In this document: piece after piece, positions 17,533-26,359 of the stretch
Numbering within the stretch: position 1 is the first letter of the stretch
Layout: every line of letters starts with the position of its first letter
Assembly (NCBI GenBank): GCA_005792355.1
Contig: SXSC01000326.1
Location: 1-46,729, forward strand
DNA length: 46,729 nt
Direction: 5' to 3'
Source of the DNA: Opitutaceae bacterium
Lineage (GTDB): Bacteria > Verrucomicrobiota > Verrucomicrobiia > Opitutales > Opitutaceae
Made by a program: the position numbers and the translations under genes
The notes under the pieces: model-generated
The model's input: only the letters and a program-made list of their open reading frames with translations
Databases searched by the model: none
What the model was told of the DNA's origin: nothing

Positions 17533-19538
17533 AATTCACGAAACTCCTCGCCGCGATGATCGCGGTGCTACCCCCGCTTAACGTCACTTTGCGCGCGGCC
17601 GCGCCCGCCGCCGCCTCGCGTCCCAACATCATCCTCATGATGGCCGACGACCTGGGCTGGGGCGATCCCGGCTTCAACGGCAACCGGATCATCAAGACAC
17701 CCCACCTCGATGCGATGGCGAAGGCCGGCCTGCGTTTCGATCGGTTCTATTCCGGCGCGCCGGTGTGCTCGCCCACGCGCGGCTCCGTGCTCACCGGCCG
17801 CCATCCGTATCGCTACGGCATCTGGACCGCCAACGAGGGCCACTTGCGCAAGGAGGAGATCAGCCTCCCGGAAGTCCTGAAAGCGCAGGGCTACACCACC
17901 GGCCACTACGGCAAATGGCACCTCGGCACCCTCACTCCCAATTTCTCCGGCAAAGGCGCCGGACGTGACGCCGCGAAGAATTTCATGACGCCCGCCATGA
18001 AGGGTTCCGACGACTGGTTTGCGACTGAGTATGGCGTCCGGCTTTGGGATCCGTTCACCGACGCCGCGGCGAATCCCTACTACCACAACGGCAATCTCGA
18101 AACCGAGAATCTCGCGGGCGACGACTCGCGCGTGCTCATGGATCGCGCGATTCCGTTCATCCGCAAAGCCGCCGCTGCCCAGACCCCGTTTCTCGCCGTG
18201 ATTTGGTTTCACGCGCCGCACGAACCCGTCGTCGCCGGTCCCGAGTATTTGCAAATGTATCCCGGCCTCAGCGAAGGGGAGCAGCACTACTACGGCTGCA
18301 TCACCGCCCTCGACGAGCAGGTGGGCCGCCTGCGCCAGGAGCTGCGCGCGCTCGGCGTCGCCGATAACACGATGGTCTGGTTCACCAGTGACAATGGCCC
18401 CGAGGGCAACACCGGCGATGCCGGCCGGCAGCGCGGCTCGGCCGGTGGTTTGCGCGGACGCAAGCGCAGCCTCTGGGAAGGCGGTGTCCGCGTGCCCGGC
18501 GTGCTTGAGTGGCCGGCGCGCATCATGCCCGGCACCATCACCACCGTCCCGTGCAGCACGCTCGACTACTTCCCCACCACGCTCGAGGTTCTCGGCTTCA
18601 GGATGAAGGGCCAGCCCGAGCCCATCGACGGCGTCAGCCTCGTGCCGCTCTTCGAAGGAAAGATGACCGAGCGCCCCGTGCCGATTCCCTTCGAGACCAT
18701 CGGCGGCACCGGCAGCAACAACTCGCGCGGTTCGCCGCGCCTGGCCCTCGTCGACAATCGCTACAAGTTTCTCACCGACATGGACGGTTCCACCAAGACC
18801 GACCTGCTCTTCGATTTGCTGGCCGACCGCGGCGAAACGAAAAACCTTGCCGCGGAGCGCGCCGACCTCGCGCAAGCCATGAAGGCGAAGCTCGCGGCCT
18901 TTCGCGAGTCGTGCAAACGCAGCTTCGCCGGCAAGGACTACGCGACTCCGTTCGCCCTCGAGGCCGGCGCCCTCAGCCCAAGTGATCCCGGATACAAGCG
19001 CGGAGTGCGCGCTCCTGCGGAGCCGGCCGAAAAGACGGCACCGACAACACCCGCGGCGCGGCCGAACCGCCGGGCGAAGGCCGGCCCGGCTGACGAAACG
19101 CCCGCCGCCGCCGGCACCGCCGTCCCCGCCAAACTCGCGCGGCAAAACGACGACTCCGGCATCGTCATGCTCACCGCCGCCGTCGCGACGACCCACGGCG
19201 ATCTCGCCTACCGGGCGGATCAGAACAAGATCGGCCGCTGGTCCAGCGAACAGGACTGGCTCAGTTGGGAGTTCGAAATTCGCCGGCCCGGCAAGTTCAC
19301 GGTCGAGGCCAGCATCGGCCACACCGAGGACGGCAGTGTCTACGAAGTCGTCGTGGGCGATCAAAAAATCCGCAGCACGGTCGCCGCCTCCGGCAGTCAC
19401 CAGGAACCGAAAGCGCAAGTCGCCGGCTCGCTGGCTCTGACGCCCGGTCGCTACACGCTGGCACTGAAGCCTGTCAGCAAGCAGGGACCGGTGGTGATGT
19501 CGCTGTGGAGCGTCAGTCTGATCCCAACCGAAAAGTGA
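17529..19538 (+). CDS. Secreted sulfatase with C-terminal beta-sandwich extension
   Basis: 669 aa. The ATG overlaps the preceding stop (ATGA). Signal peptide to about residue 25, then RPNIILMMADDLGWGD (31-46). Signature C80-S-P-T-R within GAPVCSPTRGSVLTGRHPYR, and HYGKWHLG further on: a standard type-I arylsulfatase. The catalytic part ends at about residue 480. A Pro/Ala-rich linker (about 500-540) leads to an extra domain of about 120 residues (GIVMLTAAVATTHGDL to the end) with alternating beta-strand character (WEFEIRRPGKFTVEA, YEVVVGDQKI, LALTPGRYTLALKPV). This looks like a carbohydrate-binding module, but I cannot name its family. It sits between the two GH141-like genes. Likely role: desulfation of the same glycan. 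Confidence 0.88.
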   Translation: MKFTKLLAAMIAVLPPLNVTLRAAAPAAASRPNIILMMADDLGWGDPGFNGNRIIKTPHLDAMAKAGLRFDRFYSGAPVCSPTRGSVLTGRHPYRYGIWTANEGHLRKEEISLPEVLKAQGYTTGHYGKWHLGTLTPNFSGKGAGRDAAKNFMTPAMKGSDDWFATEYGVRLWDPFTDAAANPYYHNGNLETENLAGDDSRVLMDRAIPFIRKAAAAQTPFLAVIWFHAPHEPVVAGPEYLQMYPGLSEGEQHYYGCITALDEQVGRLRQELRALGVADNTMVWFTSDNGPEGNTGDAGRQRGSAGGLRGRKRSLWEGGVRVPGVLEWPARIMPGTITTVPCSTLDYFPTTLEVLGFRMKGQPEPIDGVSLVPLFEGKMTERPVPIPFETIGGTGSNNSRGSPRLALVDNRYKFLTDMDGSTKTDLLFDLLADRGETKNLAAERADLAQAMKAKLAAFRESCKRSFAGKDYATPFALEAGALSPSDPGYKRGVRAPAEPAEKTAPTTPAARPNRRAKAGPADETPAAAGTAVPAKLARQNDDSGIVMLTAAVATTHGDLAYRADQNKIGRWSSEQDWLSWEFEIRRPGKFTVEASIGHTEDGSVYEVVVGDQKIRSTVAASGSHQEPKAQVAGSLALTPGRYTLALKPVSKQGPVVMSLWSVSLIPTEK

Positions 19539-19546
19539 GGCCCGCC

Positions 19547-22174
19547 ATGTCCTCTTTTACTTCCCGTTTTTCCCGCCTCGCCCCGCTGGGCGCGGCGGCG
19601 CTGTTCGCTCTCGCCCAGCCGGCCTCGAGCCCCGCCGCCGAGTTCCACGTCGCTCCGGCCGGAAATGATCGCAACCCGGGCACCGTCGCGGCGCCCTTCG
19701 CGACGATCGAGCGCGCGCAACAGGCGGTGCGGCAGCGCGCCGCCGGCGAGGCGGCCACCGTGTGGCTGCACGGCGGGGTGTATCGCTTGGAGCGTTCCCT
19801 CCAGTTCACGCCAGCGGACAGCGGCACCGCGACCGCCCCGGTGGTCTATGCCGCCGTCGCGGGTGAGACCGCGGAACTCAGCGGCGCCCGGGAACTGGCG
19901 CTGACTTGGACGCCGGCCGCCGCAGGGCGCTGGGAGGCGCCGGTGCCCGCCGGTCTCGAATTCGATCAGTTGTTCGCCGATGGCCGGAAGATGATCCGCG
20001 CGCGTTACCCGAACTTCGATCCCGGCGAGGGGTTTTTCGGCGGCTACGCGCGCGATGCCACGGAGCCCGCGCGTCTCGCGCGTTACGCCGATCCCGCCGG
20101 GATGTTCGTACACGGGCTGCATGGCCTTGGCTGGGGCAGTTTGCATTTTCAGATTCGCCAAAAATCGCCCGATGGCCGCTACACGTTTGAGGCGGGAAAA
20201 GATCCGCGCGTCGCCGGCGGCTGGCAAAACAAAGGCCGCGCGATCATCGCCGAGGCGCCGTTCGATCCGGAAAAACGTTTTGTGGAAAACGTGCGCGAGG
20301 AGCTCGATGCCCCGAAGGAGTGGTTTTTCGATCGCGCCGCCGGCACGCTGCATTTCATCCCGCCCGCGGGCGCCGACCCGCGCGCGATGCGATTCGAGGC
20401 CGTCGGGCTGAAACAACTTGTCGAACTGCGTGGCTCCGCCGAAAAGCCGGTGCGGCACCTCACACTGCGCGGTCTCACGTTTCGCCGCGCGGGCTACACG
20501 TTCATGCAAACCGACGCGGTTCCGAGCGGCGGCGACTGGCGCATCTACCGGGGGGCCGCGATTCTGCTCACCGGCACCGAGTCATGCGCGATCGAGCAAT
20601 GCCGCTTCGACGGCATCGGCGGCAACGGCATCTTTGTGCAGGACTACAATCGCGGCGTCGAAGTCGCCGGCTGCGAGTTCGTCCGCATCGGCGCCAGCGC
20701 CGTCCTGTTCGAAGGCAGCGACTCGGCCGTGCGTTCGCGCTGGGCCCACTCGTGGGGCTGGCCGGCGGCGGAAGTCGGTTCAACGCCGCAGGTGAACGGC
20801 CAGCCGTTTGACCAACGCTTCGTCGCCCTGCTCCCGCCCGCGATGCTCGACGGCGCGGTCACCGATCCGCACCTCGATCTCCAGCCGGGGCCGAAGAACC
20901 AAAATTACCCGGACCGCTGCATCGTGCGCGACTGCCTGATGACGGAGCTCGGCACGGTGGAAAAACAGATCGCCGGCGTCTTCATCGCCAAGGCGCGCGG
21001 CATCGTGCTCCGCCATCTCACGATCCACGACGTCCCGCGCGCGGCGATCAACATCAATGACAACATGTGGGGCGGCCACGTCGTCGAGTGGTGCGACGTC
21101 TTCAACACCTGCCTCGAGAGCCGCGAGCACGGCGCCTTCAACAGCTGGGGCCGCGACCGCCATTGGATGCGCATGAAGGGCGACGCCACGCCGGCGCAGT
21201 TCGCCCGCATGCGCGATCTCGCGCGGCTCGATGCGGTGGAGATCACGACCCTGCGCTACAACCGCCTCCAGTGCGCCAACGGCTACGACATCGACCTCGA
21301 CGACGGCTCGACCCACTACCTCATCGAAAACAACCTCTGCCTGCAGGGCGGCATCAAGTTGCGCGAAGGTTTCTTCCGCACCGTGCGCAACAACATCTCG
21401 CCCCTGTTCAGCCCGCACGTCTGGTTTCCCGACAGCCGCGATGTAGTCACCCACAACCTTCTCGTCGGCAAGAACGCCTACGACCCGCGCGGGATGACGA
21501 TGGACCGGGCCAAGGACGGCACCTTCGATTTCAATCTCTTCGCCACCTACACCGTGCCGGAGGACTTGCGGCGGCTCGGGCTCGATCGTCATTCCCTGAC
21601 CGCCGATCCCCAGTTTGTCGCGCCGACCTCGGGAGACTACCGCGTGAAACCCGGCTCGCCGGCCGAGAAAATTGGCTTCGTCAATTTTCCGATGGACCGT
21701 TTCGGCGTCGTTTCGCCGTCGCTTCGGGCCCGCGCCCGAACCTGGGCCGGCCTCGGCCAGGCCTTGAGCGGCGGCGCGACTGAGATCGCCACCGCCGCCC
21801 CGCTCCATCGCTGGCTGGGCGCCACCCTGCGCGATCTGGTGAACCGTGGTCGCGAGTCAGCCGTCGTCAGCAATATGGAGCTATCCGACAACCGCGGCGT
21901 CCTCCTCAAGGAGGTAACGCCCCAGTCTCCCGCCGCGCTCGCCCAACTGCCGGCCGATGCGGTCATCGTCGCGGCCAACGACGTGAGCATCGGCGACCTT
22001 GCCGGCCTCGCCTCCGTCTTGCGCGAGGCGAAGGGCAGCGACGTCCGCCTGAAAATTCTCACCGCCACCGGGCACATTGAAATCACCCTGCCCACCCGGG
22101 GTGAACTGCCTCAGCCCGAAGCCGGCGCCGGTCCGCCCGCCTCCCGCCGGCAAAATCGGGTTCGCGCGAAATAG
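19547..22174 (+). CDS. GH141-like right-handed beta-helix protein with C-terminal PDZ domain (2)
   Basis: 875 aa. The ATG at 19547 follows GTGAGG by 6 nt and begins a signal peptide; reading frame further upstream lies inside the sulfatase gene. It is a paralogue of the 14710-17532 product: FHVAPAGNDRNPG entry, EHGAFNSWGRDRHW (about 526-539), YNRGVEVAGCEF-type helix rungs, and a PDZ tail (WLGATLRDLV about 754; GVLLKEVTPQSPAALAQLPADAVIVAAND). It lacks the beta-sandwich that the first paralogue carries before its PDZ. Presumed substrate class is the same. Two such paralogues, with a sulfatase between, suggest linkage-specific division of labour on one glycan. The next gene (TonB receptor) starts 68 nt on. 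Confidence 0.75.
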   Translation: MSSFTSRFSRLAPLGAAALFALAQPASSPAAEFHVAPAGNDRNPGTVAAPFATIERAQQAVRQRAAGEAATVWLHGGVYRLERSLQFTPADSGTATAPVVYAAVAGETAELSGARELALTWTPAAAGRWEAPVPAGLEFDQLFADGRKMIRARYPNFDPGEGFFGGYARDATEPARLARYADPAGMFVHGLHGLGWGSLHFQIRQKSPDGRYTFEAGKDPRVAGGWQNKGRAIIAEAPFDPEKRFVENVREELDAPKEWFFDRAAGTLHFIPPAGADPRAMRFEAVGLKQLVELRGSAEKPVRHLTLRGLTFRRAGYTFMQTDAVPSGGDWRIYRGAAILLTGTESCAIEQCRFDGIGGNGIFVQDYNRGVEVAGCEFVRIGASAVLFEGSDSAVRSRWAHSWGWPAAEVGSTPQVNGQPFDQRFVALLPPAMLDGAVTDPHLDLQPGPKNQNYPDRCIVRDCLMTELGTVEKQIAGVFIAKARGIVLRHLTIHDVPRAAININDNMWGGHVVEWCDVFNTCLESREHGAFNSWGRDRHWMRMKGDATPAQFARMRDLARLDAVEITTLRYNRLQCANGYDIDLDDGSTHYLIENNLCLQGGIKLREGFFRTVRNNISPLFSPHVWFPDSRDVVTHNLLVGKNAYDPRGMTMDRAKDGTFDFNLFATYTVPEDLRRLGLDRHSLTADPQFVAPTSGDYRVKPGSPAEKIGFVNFPMDRFGVVSPSLRARARTWAGLGQALSGGATEIATAAPLHRWLGATLRDLVNRGRESAVVSNMELSDNRGVLLKEVTPQSPAALAQLPADAVIVAANDVSIGDLAGLASVLREAKGSDVRLKILTATGHIEITLPTRGELPQPEAGAGPPASRRQNRVRAK

Positions 22175-22241
22175 CGGACGAGGTATTGATATTCGCGCCC
22201 TGTTTACGGCGTCTTCGCCTTCACCGAACCTCACCTCGCCC

Positions 22242-24974
22242 ATGCAACCGTTCATTCGTCCCGCCGCCCCTCCCGCCGCCTCTCCCGCCGCCTCTTTCGC
22301 CGCCTCTTTCGCCGCCTGCGCGCTCGGTCTGTTGGTGTCCTCCACCGCCGCCCAAACCGCACCCCCGCCAACGCCGCCCGCCGCCACCGCACCCGCGGCC
22401 GGCGAGGTGGTGCGGATGTCCGTGTTCGAGGTCTCGACCGACAAAGACATCGGCTACCGCGCGGTCTCCTCCATCGCGGGCTCCCGCACTGGCGAGGACC
22501 TGCGCAACGTCCCCATGCCGATCAACGTGCTCACCGAGGAGTTCCTCCGGGACATCGACGCCACCGACCTGCTCGAGGCCGCGCGCTTCTCGACCGGCGG
22601 CCGCGGCATGCCCACCGACGACAACGACCAGCAGGCGTATCAGTTCCGCGGATTCCGCTCGCAGTATCAGACCCGCAACCTCTTCGTGTGGCAGGCCCCC
22701 GCCGACGCCTACAACATCGAGCGCATCGATATCGCGAAGGGTCCCAACGCCCTGCTTTTCGGCTCCTCCGAGCCCGGCGGCGTCGCCAACTTCAACACCA
22801 AGCGCGCCCACTTCACCAACCGCCACGGCGCCACCTTCCGCGTCGGCTCCGGGGACCAGTATCGCGGCACGCTCGATGTGAACCGTCAGCTCGGCTCCAC
22901 CGTCGCGGCCCGGCTCAATCTCGTGCACGATTCCCGTCAGAGCTGGGAAAATTGGGTCGGCGGCACCCGCCAGGCGGCCCACCTCGCGCTCACGTTTCGC
23001 CTCGGCCCGAACACCACGCTCCGCGCCGACGGCGAGGTCGGCCGGCTCGCCCGCGTGCAGGCGATTTCCCTGCCGATCGACGCGTTCACCGCGTGGAACG
23101 GCACGACGCCTTTCGTCGTGACGGCCACCGCCGTCCCGGCGGGCACGGCCCGGCTCAGCACCGCCACCGGCAACGACTATCTCGTGTGGGACCCACTCAC
23201 GGCGCGGTATCAAAACTGGCGCGGCTTCGGCCAGACCAACGGCGCGGTGCAGAGCCCCGCCCGGCCGGTCAAGAATCCCGCCATCATCTCGCGCGGCGCG
23301 CAATTCACCGGACCCGACAAGGAACAAGCCACGGATTTCCACACCTTCGGCGGCGCGCTGGAGCACCGCGTCGGCCGCGCGCTCTCCCTACTCGCGTCGT
23401 TCAACGCCCAGAACATCACCGAGAATCTGCTCCGCCCCAACAACAGCAACGTGCGCCGCGATCCCAACCCGACGCGCCCCGACGGCACGCCCAATCCGTA
23501 TTACGGCGGGCATTACATGGAGATGACCTGGAGCGACACGCGCAGCCACGACCTGGTCTACGATTTCCGGCTTGATGCAGTTTTCGACTGGAAGCCGGCC
23601 CGCTGGATGAGCCAGCGGCTCTACTTCACGGCCGGCGCCACCCTCGGTCGCAACAATTCCGCCGCCCTCAATCTCGTCCGCAGCAACAATCCCGCCGCGC
23701 CGACGTTCAACGCCGCCCCCAACACCATCCGCCGCCGGGTTTATTTCGCCGCGGGCGACACCGCGCTCAACAGCGGCCTCGGCGTTCCGGCCGCCGATCC
23801 CGTTTCGGGCATTGCCACCGCCTTCATGCCGACCGGCGGCAAGACGCGCCTGTGGAGCGAGTCAACCTACGAAGGCATCGGTGCCGCCGGCACCTACTGG
23901 GGCGGACTGCTCCGCACCAACCTCGGCCTGCGCCACGACGACTACGCCAACGACATCCAGTCCGGCGTGCGCGACGCCGCCTCGGGCCTCCTCAGCTTCA
24001 CCGATCCGCGCCGCAGCGTGAACAGCCTGAAGAAGTATTCCCCCACGCTCGGCGGCACGCTGACGCCTTGGAAGCCGCTCACGGTTTTCTTTAATTTCGC
24101 GAAGACTTTCCGGGCGCCCGGCACCACTGGTACGAATCCGCTCGGCGAGTCCACCACGCTCCGTTTGGGCGAGGGCCGCGAGGGCGGCGTGCGCGTGGAG
24201 CTGCTCGAAGGCCGCTTCTACCTCACCGCCAGCGCCTACGATATCACCCAGACGGGCCAGAACCACAGCGTCGCCGGCGTCGCGACCGCCATGAACGGCA
24301 TCTGGACCGATCCCGTGCTCAATACCCTCAATCCCACCTACGCCAACCGCGCCCTCACCGGCGGCAACAACGAGAGCCAGACGCTGCACGCCACCGGCTA
24401 CGAAATCGAGCTGCAGGCCAATCCCACCCCCGCGTGGACGCTCACCGCCGGCTACGGCAACAACATCAACCGCGTGAGCGAGCAGGACGTGAGCACGATG
24501 CGCTACGTGCGCGCCAACCTGCCCGAATGGGAGCGCCTCGCCGCCTCCAACCCCGCCGTCGGGGCCTCCATCGCCGCCGAGATCGCCGCCATCTACGACT
24601 TCATCCGCGACGCCGCGCCGGGCCTCGTGCGCGGCCGCTCCTACCGCGACACGGTGAATCTGTTTACGCGCTACACGTTTCGCGCCGGCAAGCTTCGCGG
24701 CCTCACCGTCGGCGGCGGCATGCACTACCGCGGCCCCGCCGCGCTCAACAGCCAGATGATCAATGGCAACGTCGTCACAATCTGGGGCTCCCCGTTCGCC
24801 GAAGGCGAGGCGATGGCGGCCTACGCCTTCCGGCTCGGCGACCGCTACCGCGGCCGCGTGCAGCTCAACGTGCGCAATCTCCTCGACCGCCGCCGCTACG
24901 AGGAAATCAACCTCAACCAGACCCGCTACGAGGCCCCGCGATCCTACAGCCTGACCACGTCGCTGAGCTTCTGA
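22242..24974 (+). CDS. TonB-dependent outer-membrane receptor 2
   Basis: 910 aa from the ATG at 22242, chosen because it begins an Ala-rich signal (MQPFIRPAAPPAAS...ACALGLLVSSTAAQ). The 22077 frame-start would precede it with unrelated residues. VRMSVFEVSTDKDIGY is the TonB-box-like motif shared with receptor 1. The plug is seen as VPMPINVLTEEFLRDI, QFRGFRSQYQTRNLF and IERIDIAKGPNALLFGSSEPGGVANF. The barrel ends in LTTSLSF with a terminal Phe. As the last gene of the glycan run it would import oligosaccharides. The signal peptide is encoded by a 12-bp tandem repeat. Confidence 0.92.
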   Translation: MQPFIRPAAPPAASPAASFAASFAACALGLLVSSTAAQTAPPPTPPAATAPAAGEVVRMSVFEVSTDKDIGYRAVSSIAGSRTGEDLRNVPMPINVLTEEFLRDIDATDLLEAARFSTGGRGMPTDDNDQQAYQFRGFRSQYQTRNLFVWQAPADAYNIERIDIAKGPNALLFGSSEPGGVANFNTKRAHFTNRHGATFRVGSGDQYRGTLDVNRQLGSTVAARLNLVHDSRQSWENWVGGTRQAAHLALTFRLGPNTTLRADGEVGRLARVQAISLPIDAFTAWNGTTPFVVTATAVPAGTARLSTATGNDYLVWDPLTARYQNWRGFGQTNGAVQSPARPVKNPAIISRGAQFTGPDKEQATDFHTFGGALEHRVGRALSLLASFNAQNITENLLRPNNSNVRRDPNPTRPDGTPNPYYGGHYMEMTWSDTRSHDLVYDFRLDAVFDWKPARWMSQRLYFTAGATLGRNNSAALNLVRSNNPAAPTFNAAPNTIRRRVYFAAGDTALNSGLGVPAADPVSGIATAFMPTGGKTRLWSESTYEGIGAAGTYWGGLLRTNLGLRHDDYANDIQSGVRDAASGLLSFTDPRRSVNSLKKYSPTLGGTLTPWKPLTVFFNFAKTFRAPGTTGTNPLGESTTLRLGEGREGGVRVELLEGRFYLTASAYDITQTGQNHSVAGVATAMNGIWTDPVLNTLNPTYANRALTGGNNESQTLHATGYEIELQANPTPAWTLTAGYGNNINRVSEQDVSTMRYVRANLPEWERLAASNPAVGASIAAEIAAIYDFIRDAAPGLVRGRSYRDTVNLFTRYTFRAGKLRGLTVGGGMHYRGPAALNSQMINGNVVTIWGSPFAEGEAMAAYAFRLGDRYRGRVQLNVRNLLDRRRYEEINLNQTRYEAPRSYSLTTSLSF
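22272..22319 (+). repeat. 12-bp tandem repeat, four units, in signal peptide coding
   Basis: CCCGCCGCCTCT (22272-22283, 22284-22295), TTCGCCGCCTCT (22296-22307) and TTCGCCGCCTGC (22308-22319) encode the PAAS/FAAS/FAAC repeats of the receptor 2 signal peptide. The frame is preserved by unit changes. Confidence 0.85.
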
Positions 24975-24999
24975 CGCATACCGGCGTCGCCCGCGGTTT

Positions 25000-26217
25000 A
25001 AGGGGTCATGCTTTACCCTTTTGCTTCATATCCGCCAAACGCGATCTCAAGCCCCTTCAAACCGATCAGCGAGCCGAAAGGTCGTCGTCCCGCTCGTGGG
25101 AGCTGAGGTCCAAGAGAAATGGCGAGGACGGCAACGGCACCGCCCTTGCGGGGACCGGCGGCGGGAGACTCCGCAGGTCTTTTTTTCCAGTTTCCGCGTG
25201 CAAGTGCGCCAGCCAGCGGCCCGCCTCACCGTTGGGGGAGCGTCGCAGCAGCCCCACGTGCTTGCTCACATAGACGGGAGATCCCATGTCGAGTTGGTCG
25301 GCGAGCCAACCGTTCGGCACATCGGTCGATTCCTTGAGAAAGGCCGCAACCGCGACTTTCCACGGCGCGGATTTAAGACTGCTCGTCCGGGCACCGGCCG
25401 GCAAACAGGCATGACAGGCCGCGAGCGCTGCCGCCCAGCGTGAGGCCCGCACTTCACGTACCCCTTGGCTTTCCCAGGCCCTCGTGTCGACGGATACCGA
25501 GTCGTCCTGCAGCAGTTCCTTTTTGAAGTCATCCCCGCCGATCACCCAGCCACGGCTGAGCGAGACATAGGCCTCGTTCTTTCCGGCCGGTCCGTCGGTT
25601 GCCTGCCACGCGAGGTGGTCGGCATACGAGCGCCAGCCCGCCGCAGTATCAGGCAATTCGCCCGCGTCATTCAACGCGGCCTCCGCCCGCATGAACGCCG
25701 GACGCTGCTTCGGTCGCAACAAATACCAGTAGCTCGAAAAGCGGTATTCGGCCAGCGCCTCGACCGCTACCATGCCCGCTCGCACCGGATTAAGATGCAC
25801 GTAATGGCAGACGTGGCCGAGCGGCCCACCGGCCTCGACTGCGAGCGCCTTGAAACGGCCTTGGAAGAGATGCCCATGTTCGCCGCGCAGTTTGTTGAAG
25901 CGGTTCGCGAACGTCGACTGCAGCCACTGCATCCCCGCGACCAAATTCCCCTGAGGCGTCTCGACCGCCAGATGATAATGATTTCCCATAATCACGAACC
26001 CGTGGAGCAACCAACCGCACCGGCCGCACGCCTCGAACAGGCACGTTTCGAACGCTGCCTTGGTTTTTTCATCCCCGAAAATCAACGTGCGGTAGTTGCC
26101 ACGATTGATCACGTGGTAGATCGCGCCGGGATACTGCAACCTCAGCTTTCTGGCCATGAGCAACTCTCCACGGCACCGTCGGTCATCGTCAAGATAAACA
26201 GTACAGCATGACCCCTT
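25000..26217. mobile_element. RAYT/Y1 transposase element with 17-bp inverted ends
   Basis: The left end AAGGGGTCATGCTTTAC (25000-25016) and right end (26201-26217, reverse complement AAGGGGTCATGCTGTAC) match at 16 of 17. They enclose one transposase gene (25066-26157). The left end can fold into a short hairpin (AAGG-GGT / ACCCTT). A solo copy of the end is at 35006-35021. Insertion is between the TonB receptor and the DUF1552 gene. No target duplication is evident, as expected for HUH-type enzymes. Confidence 0.7.
25066..26157 (-). CDS. REP-associated tyrosine transposase (Y1/RAYT family)
   Basis: 363 aa. The ATG at 26157 is set by GGAGAG about 9 nt upstream and by the family-typical start MARKLRLQYPGAIYHVINRGN. 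The catalytic HUH motif is H60-Y61-H62 in MGNHYHLAVETPQGN. The candidate nucleophile is Y119 in HYVHLNPVRAGM, a motif typical of the family. FANRFNKLRGEHGHLFQGRFKA is the conserved central stretch. The C-terminal about 150 residues (WES... to the end) are less conserved and probably DNA-binding. Family members nick single-stranded DNA at small palindromic repeats and are domesticated by their genomes. This one lies between inverted copies of such a repeat. It looks intact. Confidence 0.9.
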   Translation of the reverse strand: MARKLRLQYPGAIYHVINRGNYRTLIFGDEKTKAAFETCLFEACGRCGWLLHGFVIMGNHYHLAVETPQGNLVAGMQWLQSTFANRFNKLRGEHGHLFQGRFKALAVEAGGPLGHVCHYVHLNPVRAGMVAVEALAEYRFSSYWYLLRPKQRPAFMRAEAALNDAGELPDTAAGWRSYADHLAWQATDGPAGKNEAYVSLSRGWVIGGDDFKKELLQDDSVSVDTRAWESQGVREVRASRWAAALAACHACLPAGARTSSLKSAPWKVAVAAFLKESTDVPNGWLADQLDMGSPVYVSKHVGLLRRSPNGEAGRWLAHLHAETGKKDLRSLPPPVPARAVPLPSSPFLLDLSSHERDDDLSAR

Positions 26218-26359
26218 TTTCAGGTCCCCCGCGTTTCTTGGGGCAAATAATGCGTGGGCGACAACGTGCTCCACCTCCCATCGCCTCGACCCGGCTGGGA
26301 TCAAAACCGCCGAGCCCGGACATTTCCCAACGCGGATACCGCGCTGCGAAACACGCGGG

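Noticed and set aside
19265..19546. An earlier start for the second GH141-like gene
   Set aside because: It would lie in another frame of the sulfatase gene and the residues are Arg/Gln-rich shadow; the ATG at 19547 has a Shine-Dalgarno and a signal peptide.
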